Below the pieces are notes generated by a model, which was not told the DNA's origin, did not search any database, and was given only the letters and a program-made list of their open reading frames with translations. This document shows positions 51,802 to 60,850 of a stretch of DNA of 64,000 nt, in pieces. Origin of the DNA: Sandaracinaceae bacterium (GTDB taxonomy: Bacteria; Myxococcota_A; Polyangia; Polyangiales; Houyiibacteriaceae); contig JACKEJ010000008.1 of the NCBI GenBank assembly GCA_020633055.1, positions 558,001-622,000 on the forward strand, in the 5' to 3' direction. Position numbers and translations under genes: made by a program. Position 1 is the first letter of the stretch, and every line of letters begins with the position of its first letter.

Positions 51802-53106
51802 TCACTGTTGGAGGCAGATGATCGCGAGCGGCGAGTCGCAGGTCGTACCGAAGGGTGAGGAGAAGAGGTTGCGTGAGGAGCGCCACGACCACCCACGGGC
51901 GATGGACACGCCGCTGTCGAAGTCGAACCCGCAGTCCTCGCCCGGGGCGCTGGTGGCGGTCCAGTCGACGGCTCCACCGAAGATGGCGCGCGTCGTGTAC
52001 GTGGGGTCCATGACGGACTGCCCCAGGGGGGCATCTGGCAGGCCCCCGGCGAGGAACGCGGCGGGGTCGGAGATCGCCCGGACGCCGTCGCTTCTGAACC
52101 AAGGGCCGCCATCACTCACGAAGAAGTCGGCCGCGGCCCCCGACGTGCTGGAGACGAGCGCCAAGAACGTACCGCTGAGGCCGGCCCCGTCCGCTGCAGT
52201 CTGGCAAGCGGCGTCGAGGTGACCACGGCTCGTCGCGGTCGCGGCGACCGCGGTCGAGAACACGCGGCGCGCGGTGCTGGGTGGCTCAGGGAGCGCAGTG
52301 AGAGCTTCGTCGTAGTCGACCCCGAGGCACACGAGGCGCCCGCGTCTGCTGCAGAACGTTCCGAACCCAGACCCCCATTGTCGATCGGTAGCGTCGGCGA
52401 AGCCTCCCATCACCTGCCCCGTCGTCCCCGACCAGTCCGCACAGCTGTTGCCAGCCGAGTGGAAGCCGGTCGAGCCGGTGCCTGAGAACACGAGCAGATC
52501 GACATCGGTCGATGCTGTCGTCGCGACGTCGTCGCCATGCTCGTCGAGACGCGGAGGATAGAGCACCCTCCCCGCCACGAGCGCCGGACGGTCCACGGCG
52601 AAGGGCTCGCCATCGAGGCGCACCCAGCCGCTCGCTGCCGCGACCCGACCGAGCGCGTGGGAGGTGGAGTCGGAGACCCACGCCACATACGTCCTGCCTG
52701 CCAGCCGCGGGTCGCCCGCCTCCGCAGCCGCCTGACACAGCGCGTCCGCTCCGAGGGCGCTGCCGAGGTCGGACGCTGCGAAGTCGGCTGACGTCACGAA
52801 CACGTAGTTGATGGGTGATGCCGAGCCAGCATCGACCCCCGAGTCAGCCCCACCCGCGTCGACCCCCGAGTCAGCCCCACCCGCGTCGACCCCTGCGTCT
52901 CCCACGCCGAGCTCCCCCCCGGCTCCCCCGTCGACGAGAGGGGACCCGGAATCGGCTTCTACGGACGCGTCCACGTCGCCCGAGCCGTGGTCCGGCGTGC
53001 CGCCAGCGTCCCGGACGCCTCCAGGCGCGTTGGAGCACCCTGCCGTCGAGGCGACCGCGAGCGCCGTCGTGAACGCCGCGATGAGTTGTGAGGGAACCTT
53101 GGCCAT
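51802..53106 (-). CDS. Two-domain DUF1554-like lipoprotein
   Basis: A 434-residue protein. GGAGG lies upstream of ATG 53106. Lipobox TAGC. A Ser/Asp/Gly linker contains the tandem 'GADSGVDAG' repeats. Two similar domains follow, about 115-280 and 280-430. The first has 'INYVFVTSADFAASDLG', 'ADALCQAAAEAGD' and 'TYVAWVSDSTSHA', typical of DUF1554/endostatin-like (C-type-lectin-fold) domains of bacterial lipoproteins. The second keeps 'DAACQTAADGAGL' and 'TFLALVSSTSG'. Both contain paired cysteines. Such domains are thought to bind extracellular ligands. Upstream of it lies another lipoprotein gene, 106 bp away. Confidence 0.8.
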   Translation of the reverse strand: MAKVPSQLIAAFTTALAVASTAGCSNAPGGVRDAGGTPDHGSGDVDASVEADSGSPLVDGGAGGELGVGDAGVDAGGADSGVDAGGADSGVDAGSASPINYVFVTSADFAASDLGSALGADALCQAAAEAGDPRLAGRTYVAWVSDSTSHALGRVAAASGWVRLDGEPFAVDRPALVAGRVLYPPRLDEHGDDVATTASTDVDLLVFSGTGSTGFHSAGNSCADWSGTTGQVMGGFADATDRQWGSGFGTFCSRRGRLVCLGVDYDEALTALPEPPSTARRVFSTAVAATATSRGHLDAACQTAADGAGLSGTFLALVSSTSGAAADFFVSDGGPWFRSDGVRAISDPAAFLAGGLPDAPLGQSVMDPTYTTRAIFGGAVDWTATSAPGEDCGFDFDSGVSIARGWSWRSSRNLFSSPFGTTCDSPLAIICLQQ

Positions 53107-53212
53107 GGGACCTCCAATCGATCCGCGCCGCCGACCGTCGCGGGCATCGTGGAGGTGAGTGGCCGGCCGCGCGGAGATTCGTGAGCCCGGCCGACCCAGC
53201 CTCGAGTGAGGG

Positions 53213-54589
53213 TCAGCTCGCGCTCGCACCAAGCTCCACGGTCGCCGTACACGTGGCTTCCCCTCGTCCCGGAGCGTGGACGTCGATGGGATCCTCGATG
53301 AGCACGTCCTGACGCAATGCTGCGTAGTCGAGGGCGCTGTGGGCCACGTAGCGTACGTCCGTGAGCCCCATGGAGAACGCCTCGACCGGCCACCACACCT
53401 CTGCGAGGGGGCCGAGTTCGGGATAGCTCAACCCGAGCACGTCGCCGGGCACGGCGATGTTCCAGTGGTACCAACCATCGTCACCGAGAGCGCGTGTGCC
53501 GAAGGTGGCCATGTCGGCGGCGCCAGCGATCTCGCAGGCCGGGGTACCCGAGGCGTCGACACTGACGGTCGAGAGCGGCCACGGGACCGCCACGTCGAAC
53601 GCGTCCATGAGCAGCACGGTGGCGTCGCGCTCGATGATCGTGAGCGAGCCCGACACCGGCACCTCGTCGCTGCGCACGCTCGTCTCGCGCAGCATCCACG
53701 TGGTGCTCAGCGCGAGCGTGAGCTCCCACTGGTCGGCCTCGAGCGCGGCCATACCCAGGGTGGCGTCGAGGCCCGCTCCGGCCGCGACGGACGTACGCAC
53801 CGTGTCTACCGCCAAGCGCGACGCGCCACGAAAGCTGGTGACGGTGGCACGCGCCTGCCCTGGGTCCAGATTTCCAACGTGCAGCCGCACGCGCCCGAGC
53901 TCGTAGCGCCAGGCCTCGCCAGAGAGGTCCACCGGACTCGACCCCACGTCTGGGAGGTCGAGCGCCGTGACGTAGGCCAGGAGACGCGCGTCGTCGTCCT
54001 GCGCCGCCACGGTCGCGCTGATGCCGTCGCCGTCCAGACAGCGCGCGCTGACGCTGCTCGTGATCCGAGTGTTCCCGAGTTGTCCGAACGCCGTTCCGCA
54101 CCCGACGTGCAGACGATACGCGCTGGTCGCCGCGGGCGGCATCGGGGGGAGCACGGCGCTCACCTCCACGCGCCCGAAGTCGGGCTCGCCGAACCGCAGC
54201 GTCTCGTCTGGTCGCACATCGGCGACCGTCGCGAGGAAGCGCGTAGAGCCATCGAACGCGAGCACCGTGACCATGGCACCAGGGGAGGGTGCGTCGATCC
54301 GCCCCTCGCCGTCGGGCGAAAGCGGCACCGTGGCGAGGAAGCGCCCGTCGGCGTCGTGATGCACCACGACGACGTCTTGGTAGGGCGTCGTGTCGACGGA
54401 CACGGTGATGTGCGGAGGCGCGACGCCTCCATCGGGATGAAGGTCCGTCCCCGCGTCGCTGGTGGTCAGTGGGCCTGCATCCGGCCCGGCGGAGCCCGCG
54501 TCAGCGCACGCAGGAAGCGCCAGCGCAGCGGCGAGCAGGAGCGTCCTGCCAAGGGGAAGTGCGCGAAGAAGGGGGGAGATGGTTCGCAT
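53213..54589 (-). CDS. Lipoprotein with beta-sandwich domains, unknown function
   Basis: A 458-residue protein. Signal peptide with lipobox (ALPAC, Cys28), then an Ala/Gly/Asp-rich linker. The mature part starts with 'HITVSVDTTPYQDVVVVHHD', a strand pattern like the first domain of carbohydrate-binding or Ig-like folds, and continues beta-rich to the end with few cysteines. No known family or catalytic residues recognised. It precedes the DUF1554-like gene on the same strand and may be co-transcribed. Divergent from the cystatin-like gene, with 235 bp between. Confidence 0.7.
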   Translation of the reverse strand: MRTISPLLRALPLGRTLLLAAALALPACADAGSAGPDAGPLTTSDAGTDLHPDGGVAPPHITVSVDTTPYQDVVVVHHDADGRFLATVPLSPDGEGRIDAPSPGAMVTVLAFDGSTRFLATVADVRPDETLRFGEPDFGRVEVSAVLPPMPPAATSAYRLHVGCGTAFGQLGNTRITSSVSARCLDGDGISATVAAQDDDARLLAYVTALDLPDVGSSPVDLSGEAWRYELGRVRLHVGNLDPGQARATVTSFRGASRLAVDTVRTSVAAGAGLDATLGMAALEADQWELTLALSTTWMLRETSVRSDEVPVSGSLTIIERDATVLLMDAFDVAVPWPLSTVSVDASGTPACEIAGAADMATFGTRALGDDGWYHWNIAVPGDVLGLSYPELGPLAEVWWPVEAFSMGLTDVRYVAHSALDYAALRQDVLIEDPIDVHAPGRGEATCTATVELGASAS

Positions 54590-54824
54590 GATTGTGCCTC
54601 GTCAGTGGGCTGCGAGCAGCCGAGTGGGATTGCACCCGAGGTCTCGCCCCGAGCCCTCCTGATGTGGCGCCCTACCGTGAGAGACCGCGTGTGAGCCCGC
54701 GTGGAATCGGGTCTCGCGCGTACCGCGTGCGCACTGACGCGCGCTGGCCCCAACCCTCGCGACGGCGCGACCCCTCTCACGTCCGCCATGGAAACACCCA
54801 AGGCGTGCTGATACCGTGCGGCAC

Positions 54825-55307
54825 ATGACTCACAGCAGCGTGCTCTCAGCGTGGATGGTGGTGCTGACGATGGCGGTGGTGGGGTGCTCGGGTGGCGCGG
54901 CAGAGACCACGGCGAGCACGGGCGGAGAGGAGGCAACCCCCGAAGGCGAGGAGGCCGCCCCCGAAGGCGAGGAGGCCGCCCCCGAAGGCGAGGAGGCCGC
55001 AGCGGGAGGTTCCGACGAAGCCCGTGGGCCTGTGGCCGGCGGCTGGGGCGACGCCGACCTCGCCGACGTACGCGTGCGTCAGGCCGCCGACTTCGCCGTC
55101 GCCGAGCAGGCACGGCGCAGCGGCGCCACCATCGCGCTCGTCCGCATCGAGTGGGCCGCCCAGCAGGTCGTGTCCGGGATGAACTACCGCCTCGGGCTCC
55201 ACGTGACGCGCAACGGCGCTGCAGAACAGGTGACCGCGCAGGTCTACTCGCAGCCGTGGAGCAACACCACGCAGCTCACCAGCTGGACGGTCGGCTTCAC
55301 ACGCTGA
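54825..55307 (+). CDS. Cystatin-like lipoprotein
   Basis: A 160-residue protein. ATG 54825 gives a signal peptide with lipobox (VVGC, Cys21). A linker of repeated PEGEEAA units (21 bp each) follows. Residues about 70-156 match the cystatin fold of cysteine-protease inhibitors (family I25), with all three contact elements: N-terminal Gly72-Gly73, the first hairpin QVVSG (114-118, consensus QxVxG) and the second hairpin Pro144-Trp145. It should inhibit papain-like proteases from the cell surface or outer membrane. Cystatins are mostly eukaryotic; in bacteria they are rare. No protease gene of that type is seen in the window. Confidence 0.8.
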   Translation: MTHSSVLSAWMVVLTMAVVGCSGGAAETTASTGGEEATPEGEEAAPEGEEAAPEGEEAAAGGSDEARGPVAGGWGDADLADVRVRQAADFAVAEQARRSGATIALVRIEWAAQQVVSGMNYRLGLHVTRNGAAEQVTAQVYSQPWSNTTQLTSWTVGFTR

Positions 55308-55492
55308 CCGGTCTCGACCCAGCCAGAGATGTGCAGTGGACCCGCCTCGGACGTGCGCCATGAGCGAGACCAGGCCCCACGACCGTGGGCGTGGTAGCCC
55401 GCGCGCGCGTCGGGGGACGGAACGGAAGAGGGGCGCGTGCTGAGGGTCGACCAACTGCGCGAGCGCGCGCGCCGGAACCCGTCCGTAGCCCG

Positions 55493-57565
55493 CTATGGCG
55501 CGTAGGCGCCGGCGGCCGTCTCGTCGTAGTCCTCGTAGTCCTCGTCTGGCGCGGCGCCGCACTCGAGCATCGCGCGCTCCTCGGGAGCTCGCTCGACGTC
55601 CAGCAGCGGCGTGAGCGCGAGCTGCATGGACGGGAGCGGCACGCCGAATTGAGAGAAGTCGTTGTTGCCCCAGCAGAAGACGGCGCCAGCCGCCGTGCGG
55701 GCGCACGCATACTGGTTGGTCGCCTGGAGCTCGACGACGTCGGTCAGCCCCGCGATCGGCGCGTCCAGTCGGACGGTCCCCGATGCGATGGTCAGCGGGT
55801 ACACCGCGCCGGCGCGTACCACCAAGAAGCCGCGCGTGTTGGCCGCCAGCTGGGTCACCCCGTCGATCTCCCCGGTCTGCGGGCTCGCGCCGTCCCAGCA
55901 GACGAGCTGTCCTGCGCGCCGAAGCACGCAGGTGCGCTCACCCGCGAGAGCCACCGCGCGGAGGTCGCTGAGGTCGGTGGTGGGCCCCGCGGGGCGGTTC
56001 GGATCGGGCGCTCCGAAGTCCCAGCAGCGCAGGCTGCCAGCACCCGTCACGGCACAGCCACGGCGGGACTCGAGGTGGGCCGTGGCGACATCCGTCAACC
56101 CCGCGACGGGCGTGAAGGGGTCGTCGGTGCGGGTGGGCGCCCAACACTGGAGCCCCCGGCCCGCGTCGATGAAGCACGCATGCGCGGGATGCGCGACGAG
56201 GTCGCGCGTGCCAGCCGCCGTGCGTGTGATGGTGCCGTCGCGCTCACAGCGCACGTTGCCGTCCGCGAAGCGCAGGCAGCGCTCGCTGTGCAGGGAGGCA
56301 ATCGCCGTGATGTGCACGTCAGCGGGGCCGGGAAAGGTCCACCCAGCGGCGGCGGCGAGGTGGCCGCGGCCGTACGTCGCGTCCCCGAAGCAGCGCGTGC
56401 CCTGCGCGCCGTACACGCACAGAGCGCGCGCATGGAGCGCGAGGCTGGTCGCGGTGACGCCCGGCACCTGCGTGGCACCCATGCGATTGATGGTCAGCCC
56501 ACGACCCGTGGGCCGGTGGTCGCCGGCGCACCGCACGGAGCCGTCGGAGAAGCGGGCGCACAGCAGCTGCGATGAGAGCGAAAGGTCGACCACGCCGTCG
56601 AGCGCCGGCACGTGGGTGGGCGTGTCCACGCGCTCGGTGTGACCGAGGGCCAGCTGTCCGACCTCGTTCTCTCCCCAGCAGAAGCTCCGCCCGTCCACCG
56701 TGCGCGCGCAGACGGTGGTCTCCGAGCCCACGAGGTCCACCGCGGCGAGGCCGGGGATGACGGTCGGCGGCTGGGGGTCCTCGTCGATGCGTCCGCGGCC
56801 CAGGTTGCCGTAGAGGTCCATGCCCCAGCAGCGCACCGACCGGTCGGCGCTGCGCGCGCAGGCAAAGCCATCACCGACCACGACCTGCACGGGGTCGGGG
56901 ACGGGCACGTCCACCGTCCGCCCGTTCTCCGGGAGGTCGCCCTCTTCACCCACGCCGAGCACTTCACCCCAGCAGCGCAGGCGACCCTCCGTAAGCACAC
57001 AGCCCATGTAGGGCCCCAGAGCGAGCCCGTGCGCGCCGTGGGCTACGTCGCGCAAACCGATGTCGTCGCTGTCGTCCAAGTTCAGCGGGAGCCCCCAGCA
57101 GGTCGCGACGCGCTCGGCCGTGATGGCGCAGCCGCCGTCGTCCACCATCGCGAGCTCGCGGATGCCACGCAGCTCACTGAATGTCTGAGGCCGACAGGTG
57201 CGCTCGTTCAAGCCCTCGATCTGCTCGTCCACGGACACACCCCAGCACAGCGCGCGTCCGCCACGCAGGCCGCACACCCCGAGCCCGGCGGGCACGGCCG
57301 CGCTGAAGCCGTCTCCGTAGGACACCCACCCGTCGGCCTCGTCGTCGTCGAGCGGGCTGATGGGGTGCTCGCCCCAGCAACGCAGGCGCCCCTCGTGCAC
57401 GTCACACTGCACGTCGAAGCCCAGCTGAAGCCGGTGCTGGTAGCGTGGCGCGCCCGCCTGCACCGGGACCGCCACTGGCTGCCCGGCGCTGTGACACCCG
57501 ACGAGGAGCAGACCGAGCGCGAGGAGCGAGAGCGCGAGAGCGCGATGGCGCGGCGTGCGAGACAT
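55493..57565 (-). CDS. RCC1-repeat lipoprotein
   Basis: A 690-residue protein from ATG 57565. Lipobox LLVGC. Almost the whole mature part is about a dozen RCC1-like units, each with a cysteine before 'W'; a few are full ('CWGMDLYGNLGRG', 'CWGENEVGQLALG', 'CWGNNDFSQFG') and the rest degenerate. Two seven-bladed propellers are plausible. It has no MopE or cysteine-rich parts, unlike the RCC1 lipoproteins at 2173 and 25618. Role unknown; probably surface binding. Divergent from the coiled-coil gene, with 86 bp between starts. Confidence 0.82.
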   Translation of the reverse strand: MSRTPRHRALALSLLALGLLLVGCHSAGQPVAVPVQAGAPRYQHRLQLGFDVQCDVHEGRLRCWGEHPISPLDDDEADGWVSYGDGFSAAVPAGLGVCGLRGGRALCWGVSVDEQIEGLNERTCRPQTFSELRGIRELAMVDDGGCAITAERVATCWGLPLNLDDSDDIGLRDVAHGAHGLALGPYMGCVLTEGRLRCWGEVLGVGEEGDLPENGRTVDVPVPDPVQVVVGDGFACARSADRSVRCWGMDLYGNLGRGRIDEDPQPPTVIPGLAAVDLVGSETTVCARTVDGRSFCWGENEVGQLALGHTERVDTPTHVPALDGVVDLSLSSQLLCARFSDGSVRCAGDHRPTGRGLTINRMGATQVPGVTATSLALHARALCVYGAQGTRCFGDATYGRGHLAAAAGWTFPGPADVHITAIASLHSERCLRFADGNVRCERDGTITRTAAGTRDLVAHPAHACFIDAGRGLQCWAPTRTDDPFTPVAGLTDVATAHLESRRGCAVTGAGSLRCWDFGAPDPNRPAGPTTDLSDLRAVALAGERTCVLRRAGQLVCWDGASPQTGEIDGVTQLAANTRGFLVVRAGAVYPLTIASGTVRLDAPIAGLTDVVELQATNQYACARTAAGAVFCWGNNDFSQFGVPLPSMQLALTPLLDVERAPEERAMLECGAAPDEDYEDYDETAAGAYAP

Positions 57566-57651
57566 GGTGCGGCGCAGGATAGCGCTTCCCCGCACGCTGC
57601 GGACCCACGCTGGGCGCTTGCCCGGGCAGAGCGCGCGTGATTTGCTGGGCG

Positions 57652-58380
57652 ATGATGCACTCGAACGGTGGTACGCGGCGCGATCTGCGACGGTGGGGCT
57701 TCGGCCTCGCGTTGGGGGGTGTGCTGACGGCGCTGGGGGGGTGGGGCCAGGCGCAGCCAGGTGTCGACCCTCCGACGCACGATGGTGCGTCGGGAGAGGT
57801 CACGACGTCCGCGCTGGTCGCGCGACGCGCCGCTCCACGTGTCCTGCCCGTGACCCCCGACCGCACCGAGGTGCCGCCGCTCGCCGCGCTGGAGAGCGCG
57901 CTGGCGACCATGCGGCGCGAACCCATCGAAGCGGGACGCCCCGCGCTGGAGCACGCCGCCCTGTCCTTGGCGGCAGCGCGCACGGCAGAGACCAACGTGG
58001 AGCGCAGCGACGTACGGGGAGAGGCCGCGCAGGCCGCGAGCCTACAGGCGCGGCGCATTGCGTATGCCGCGCTGCGACTGGCCGAGGCGCAGCGCGGTCG
58101 CGAACGAGCCCGGCTGGCGCGTAACGAGGCTGCGCGGGTGCGCGCGAGCGCCGAGGCAGGTCGACGACTGGCCGCCGAGGCCCTGACGCGGGCGCGCGAG
58201 AACGCAGACTCTCGGCTTGGAGCGGCCACCCATGCCCCGGCGGCAGGGAGCGCGATCGAGGGCGCCGACGACCGCCCTGCGGAGGACGCAGGCGAAGGGG
58301 ACGACGCCAGCGCCATACACGGCGCTGGGGCCTCGAACGGCGCACCCCGGGACCCCCGCGCGGAGACCCCGTCTCCATGA
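57652..58380 (+). CDS. Exported helical (coiled-coil) protein
   Basis: A 242-residue protein (ATG 57652 or 57655). A signal-like segment (WGFGLALGGVLTALGG) ends near 'AQAQPG'. The mature part is alpha-helical and charged ('RIAYAALRLAEAQRGRERAR', 'NEAARVRASAEAGRRLAAE'), typical of a DUF4398-like or coiled-coil envelope protein. Its stop overlaps the next start by ATGA, so the two are translationally coupled and probably bind each other. The last 50 residues are low-complexity. No enzymatic motif seen. Confidence 0.7.
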   Translation: MMHSNGGTRRDLRRWGFGLALGGVLTALGGWGQAQPGVDPPTHDGASGEVTTSALVARRAAPRVLPVTPDRTEVPPLAALESALATMRREPIEAGRPALEHAALSLAAARTAETNVERSDVRGEAAQAASLQARRIAYAALRLAEAQRGRERARLARNEAARVRASAEAGRRLAAEALTRARENADSRLGAATHAPAAGSAIEGADDRPAEDAGEGDDASAIHGAGASNGAPRDPRAETPSP

Positions 58381-59555
58381 GGCGCGCAGCGAGCGGCAGC
58401 GTGACCATCGGGCGACGCGTTCACATCGTGCGGCCGCCTGCAGGCGCGGTTCCAGTCGGACCTGGGAACGAGCGCCACGTGCGCGGAAACGAGCGCCCCG
58501 CGCGCGGCGGCTGGCGTGCGGCCTGCGGGGCCTTGCTGGTGGCCCTCGGCGGCGCGGGCTGCGGCGGCGGTCCCCCGCCTCCGACGCAGTCGCTCGTCCC
58601 GTTGTTCGAAGGCAGCCGCGTCGAGTTGGCGCGCCAAGCGGCCCCCGAGCTCATGGCCCAGGCCGAGGCCGCCCGGGACGAGGCCGCGCGCAGCGAGCGC
58701 GAGGGGCAGACGGAGGACGCCGGCGAGCTCGCCACAGAGGCCCGGCTGTGGCTGGCGGCGGCGCTCGCGGAGGCCGACGCGCAGGCCTTGGATCGCGAAC
58801 GCGCCAGCGACACGGAGGCTGCCGAGCGTGCGGCTGGCGCGACCCTGCAGCTCGAGCGCGAGCGAGAGGCGGTGGTCTCCGCGGACGCCGACGCGCAGGC
58901 CGCTCAGCTGGCCAGCGCCACGGCCCAGCGCGCGTTCGAGCACGCCGCAGGCTACGAAGCGCGACGGCTGCGACGCGACGATCCGGACACGCGCGCGCTG
59001 TACCGCGAGACCAGCCTGGCGCTCCAGCAACGCACCGCAGCGCTGCTCGCGGCCGCGCGGGCCATGGGGGCACCCACCGCCGACGTGGACCGACTGGAGC
59101 AGCAGCTGGCTACTTTGCGGACCGCCCCACGCGCGGAGCTGGTCGTGGCGGAGGCGGACGCGCTGCTGAGCGACGCCTCCGCGCTGCTCGGAGCCGCCCG
59201 CAGGGGTCACGGCGCCGACCCCAACGAGACAGCGGCCCTCATCGAAGCTGCTGGCGAGCGCGGTCTCCAAGCCACCCGCAGCGAGCGCGGCCTGCAGCTC
59301 CACGGGCGGCTCGTCGACCGCCCCGAGCGGGCCGCCCTCCAGCAACTGGCCGCGCTGCTCGCGGCACATCCGCGTGGGGTAGTCCAGATTCTCGTGCTCG
59401 GCCCCCGCGCCCGCACGGCTGCGCTGCGGAGGAAGGCCTCCGCCCTCCAAGCGGGGCTCGCGCGCGCCGGTGTCCCGGCTGAGCGGGTGACGGTGGTCGA
59501 GGTCTCGGCGGACATGGAGGAGCCTGGCCTCCGGCTGGCGCTGCCCGCCTACTGA
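58377..59555 (+). CDS. Coiled-coil lipoprotein with degenerate OmpA-like end
   Basis: A 392-residue protein coupled to the previous gene (ATGA). A long basic n-region leads to a hydrophobic core and lipobox (LGGAGCG). Residues about 80-290 are charged helices ('ARQAAPELMAQAEAARDEAA'). The last 110 residues recall an OmpA C-terminal domain by strand order ('GLQLHGRLVDRPERAALQQL', 'GVVQILVLG', 'RKASALQAGLARAGVPAERV'), but the usual TDxxG/NxxLSxxRA binding residues are absent. I infer a former peptidoglycan-binding domain that has lost that ability. A hairpin with T-run follows the stop. Confidence 0.65.
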   Translation: MRRAASGSVTIGRRVHIVRPPAGAVPVGPGNERHVRGNERPARGGWRAACGALLVALGGAGCGGGPPPPTQSLVPLFEGSRVELARQAAPELMAQAEAARDEAARSEREGQTEDAGELATEARLWLAAALAEADAQALDRERASDTEAAERAAGATLQLEREREAVVSADADAQAAQLASATAQRAFEHAAGYEARRLRRDDPDTRALYRETSLALQQRTAALLAAARAMGAPTADVDRLEQQLATLRTAPRAELVVAEADALLSDASALLGAARRGHGADPNETAALIEAAGERGLQATRSERGLQLHGRLVDRPERAALQQLAALLAAHPRGVVQILVLGPRARTAALRRKASALQAGLARAGVPAERVTVVEVSADMEEPGLRLALPAY

Positions 59556-59591
59556 CGCCCCGCGTGATTTCGGGGTGGCGCGCGTTTTTTT
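59556..59591 (+). terminator. Hairpin with T-run after 58377 gene
   Basis: CCCCG (59558-59562) pairs with CGGGG (59571-59575), extended by a G-T and a C-G pair, with an 8-base loop. T7 lies at 59585-59591, about 8 bases after the stem. It is a fair candidate for a factor-independent terminator. The T-run could instead belong to the ferredoxin promoter. Confidence 0.4.
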
Positions 59592-59664
59592 CTGCTACGG
59601 TCCACTCCCATTCCGGGCCGCCCTGCGGTCCTGTCCCGCCCCCGAACACGAACCTGGAGTATCC

Positions 59665-60018
59665 ATGGCCTGGGTCATTACGCGCCTTTGCCGCGACTGT
59701 GTCGATCAAGCTTGTGTAGACGTCTGCCCGGTGGAGTGCATCTACGCCTACACCGGTGACGACAGCAGCAAGTTCCCGAACCAGCTGTACATCCACCCCG
59801 AGGAGTGCATCGACTGCGGTGCGTGTGAGCCGGAGTGTCCGTGGGAGGCCATCTTCGAGGACGCGAGCGTGCCCGAAGTGTTCACCGCCGACACCGCCCA
59901 CAACGCCAAGATCGTGGACGACATGGACAACTTCGAGGTGCCGAGCCGCGAAGACCATGACCAGCCCTCCCCCGACCAGGTGGCCGAGAACAAGGCCAAG
60001 TGGGGCTACGCCGGCTGA
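59665..60018 (+). CDS. Ferredoxin with two Fe-S motifs
   Basis: A 117-residue cytoplasmic protein from ATG 59665, five bases after GGAG. Two cysteine sets: 'CRDCVDQACVDVCPVEC' near residue 9-25 and 'CIDCGACEPECPWEA' near 48-62, the pattern of bacterial 7Fe/8Fe ferredoxins. The first set has CxxCxxxxCxxxCP spacing, as in Azotobacter FdI-like proteins with one 3Fe or 4Fe cluster, and the second has CxxCxxCxxxCP for a 4Fe-4S cluster. The C-terminus is acidic. It carries electrons at low potential; partner unknown. A single-gene unit, with hairpins on both sides. Confidence 0.92.
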   Translation: MAWVITRLCRDCVDQACVDVCPVECIYAYTGDDSSKFPNQLYIHPEECIDCGACEPECPWEAIFEDASVPEVFTADTAHNAKIVDDMDNFEVPSREDHDQPSPDQVAENKAKWGYAG

Positions 60019-60029
60019 GCCTCTCAGCC
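60013..60029. terminator. Perfect 7-bp hairpin at ferredoxin stop
   Basis: GGCTGAG (60013-60019) and CTCAGCC (60023-60029) flank a 3-base loop and overlap the TGA stop. The ferredoxin gene and the convergent gene at 60093 could both end here. No T-run. Confidence 0.35.
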
Positions 60030-60092
60030 TGTCGCGACCGAGCGCCCCGTAGCAGGCCAGCCTGAGCGGCGGGGCGCCCGCGACGCGCCGAC

Positions 60093-60797
60093 TCAGCGCC
60101 GGTTCGTGGGGAACTCGAGGTGGAAGTGGGGCGGACGCCCTTCTTCCAGCAGGCGGACCCCACGCTGCCGCGCCACCACCTGTCGGAACGTGCGGCGCTC
60201 ACGCGCGCTCATGTCACGGCTGCGGATGTCCACCGCCCCTGCGTGCAGATGCCGCGAAATGTAGAGCCCCCGTGCGACCTGGTCGCTGACCACGCGCGCC
60301 ATGGCGGCGACGCACGGGGTGCGCCCGGCACGGCGCGCGCGCTGGTAGGCCTGCTCGATCTGTCGCGCCGCGTCGTAGTCCCGGTAGAGCCCCGTCAGGC
60401 GGCCGCCGTTGGCGAGCTTGTCGAACATCGCTCGCGCCTGCTCGAGCGGGGTGCGCGCGCCGCTCGTCACGTGGAAGGAGCGCCCCGCCGCTGTCCGGAA
60501 CGCCTCGGCCAGCTGTGTGACCGACGCGCGCAGCGTGGCGCTGAGGACCACCTCGGGCTCCATGGTGAACGGCGAGGCCTGCGCCCGCGCGCGTGTCGCC
60601 TCGAAGGGTGCGGTGAGGGCCGCCCGCGACCACGCGACGTCCTCGGACTTCGCAAACCACGGCCGGGTCGCGGCGGAGCGTCCCTGGGGCGCGGAGGGAC
60701 CAACGGCGCCGAGCACGAGCAAGGCGGCGCACCCCACGAGGGCGCGCGTCACTCGGGCGCGGAGCTGGGCTCGCGAGGCGGACACGCTGACGACCAT
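60093..60797 (-). CDS. M15-like peptidase, exported
   Basis: A 234-residue protein from ATG 60797. A basic N-terminus and hydrophobic segment (LVGCAALLVLGAVGP) suggest export. The C-terminal half has the zinc-peptidase motifs of family M15 (D-Ala-D-Ala carboxypeptidase/VanX-like fold): 'FHVTSGARTP', 'SRHLHAGAVDI' (SxHxxGxAxD) and 'PPHFHLEF' (HxH). It should trim peptide stems of peptidoglycan in the periplasm. The N-terminal half is unassigned. Start region lacks a clear ribosome-binding site. Confidence 0.8.
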   Translation of the reverse strand: MVVSVSASRAQLRARVTRALVGCAALLVLGAVGPSAPQGRSAATRPWFAKSEDVAWSRAALTAPFEATRARAQASPFTMEPEVVLSATLRASVTQLAEAFRTAAGRSFHVTSGARTPLEQARAMFDKLANGGRLTGLYRDYDAARQIEQAYQRARRAGRTPCVAAMARVVSDQVARGLYISRHLHAGAVDIRSRDMSARERRTFRQVVARQRGVRLLEEGRPPHFHLEFPTNRR

Positions 60798-60850
60798 ATC
60801 AGCGTCATGAGGTGACTCGAAGTTCTCGGCAACCCGCGGACCCGCAGACC

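Noticed and set aside
57402..59450. Long minus-strand frame opposite the coiled-coil pair.
   Set aside because: Low-complexity shadow of alanine-rich helical genes whose coupling (ATGA) supports the plus strand.
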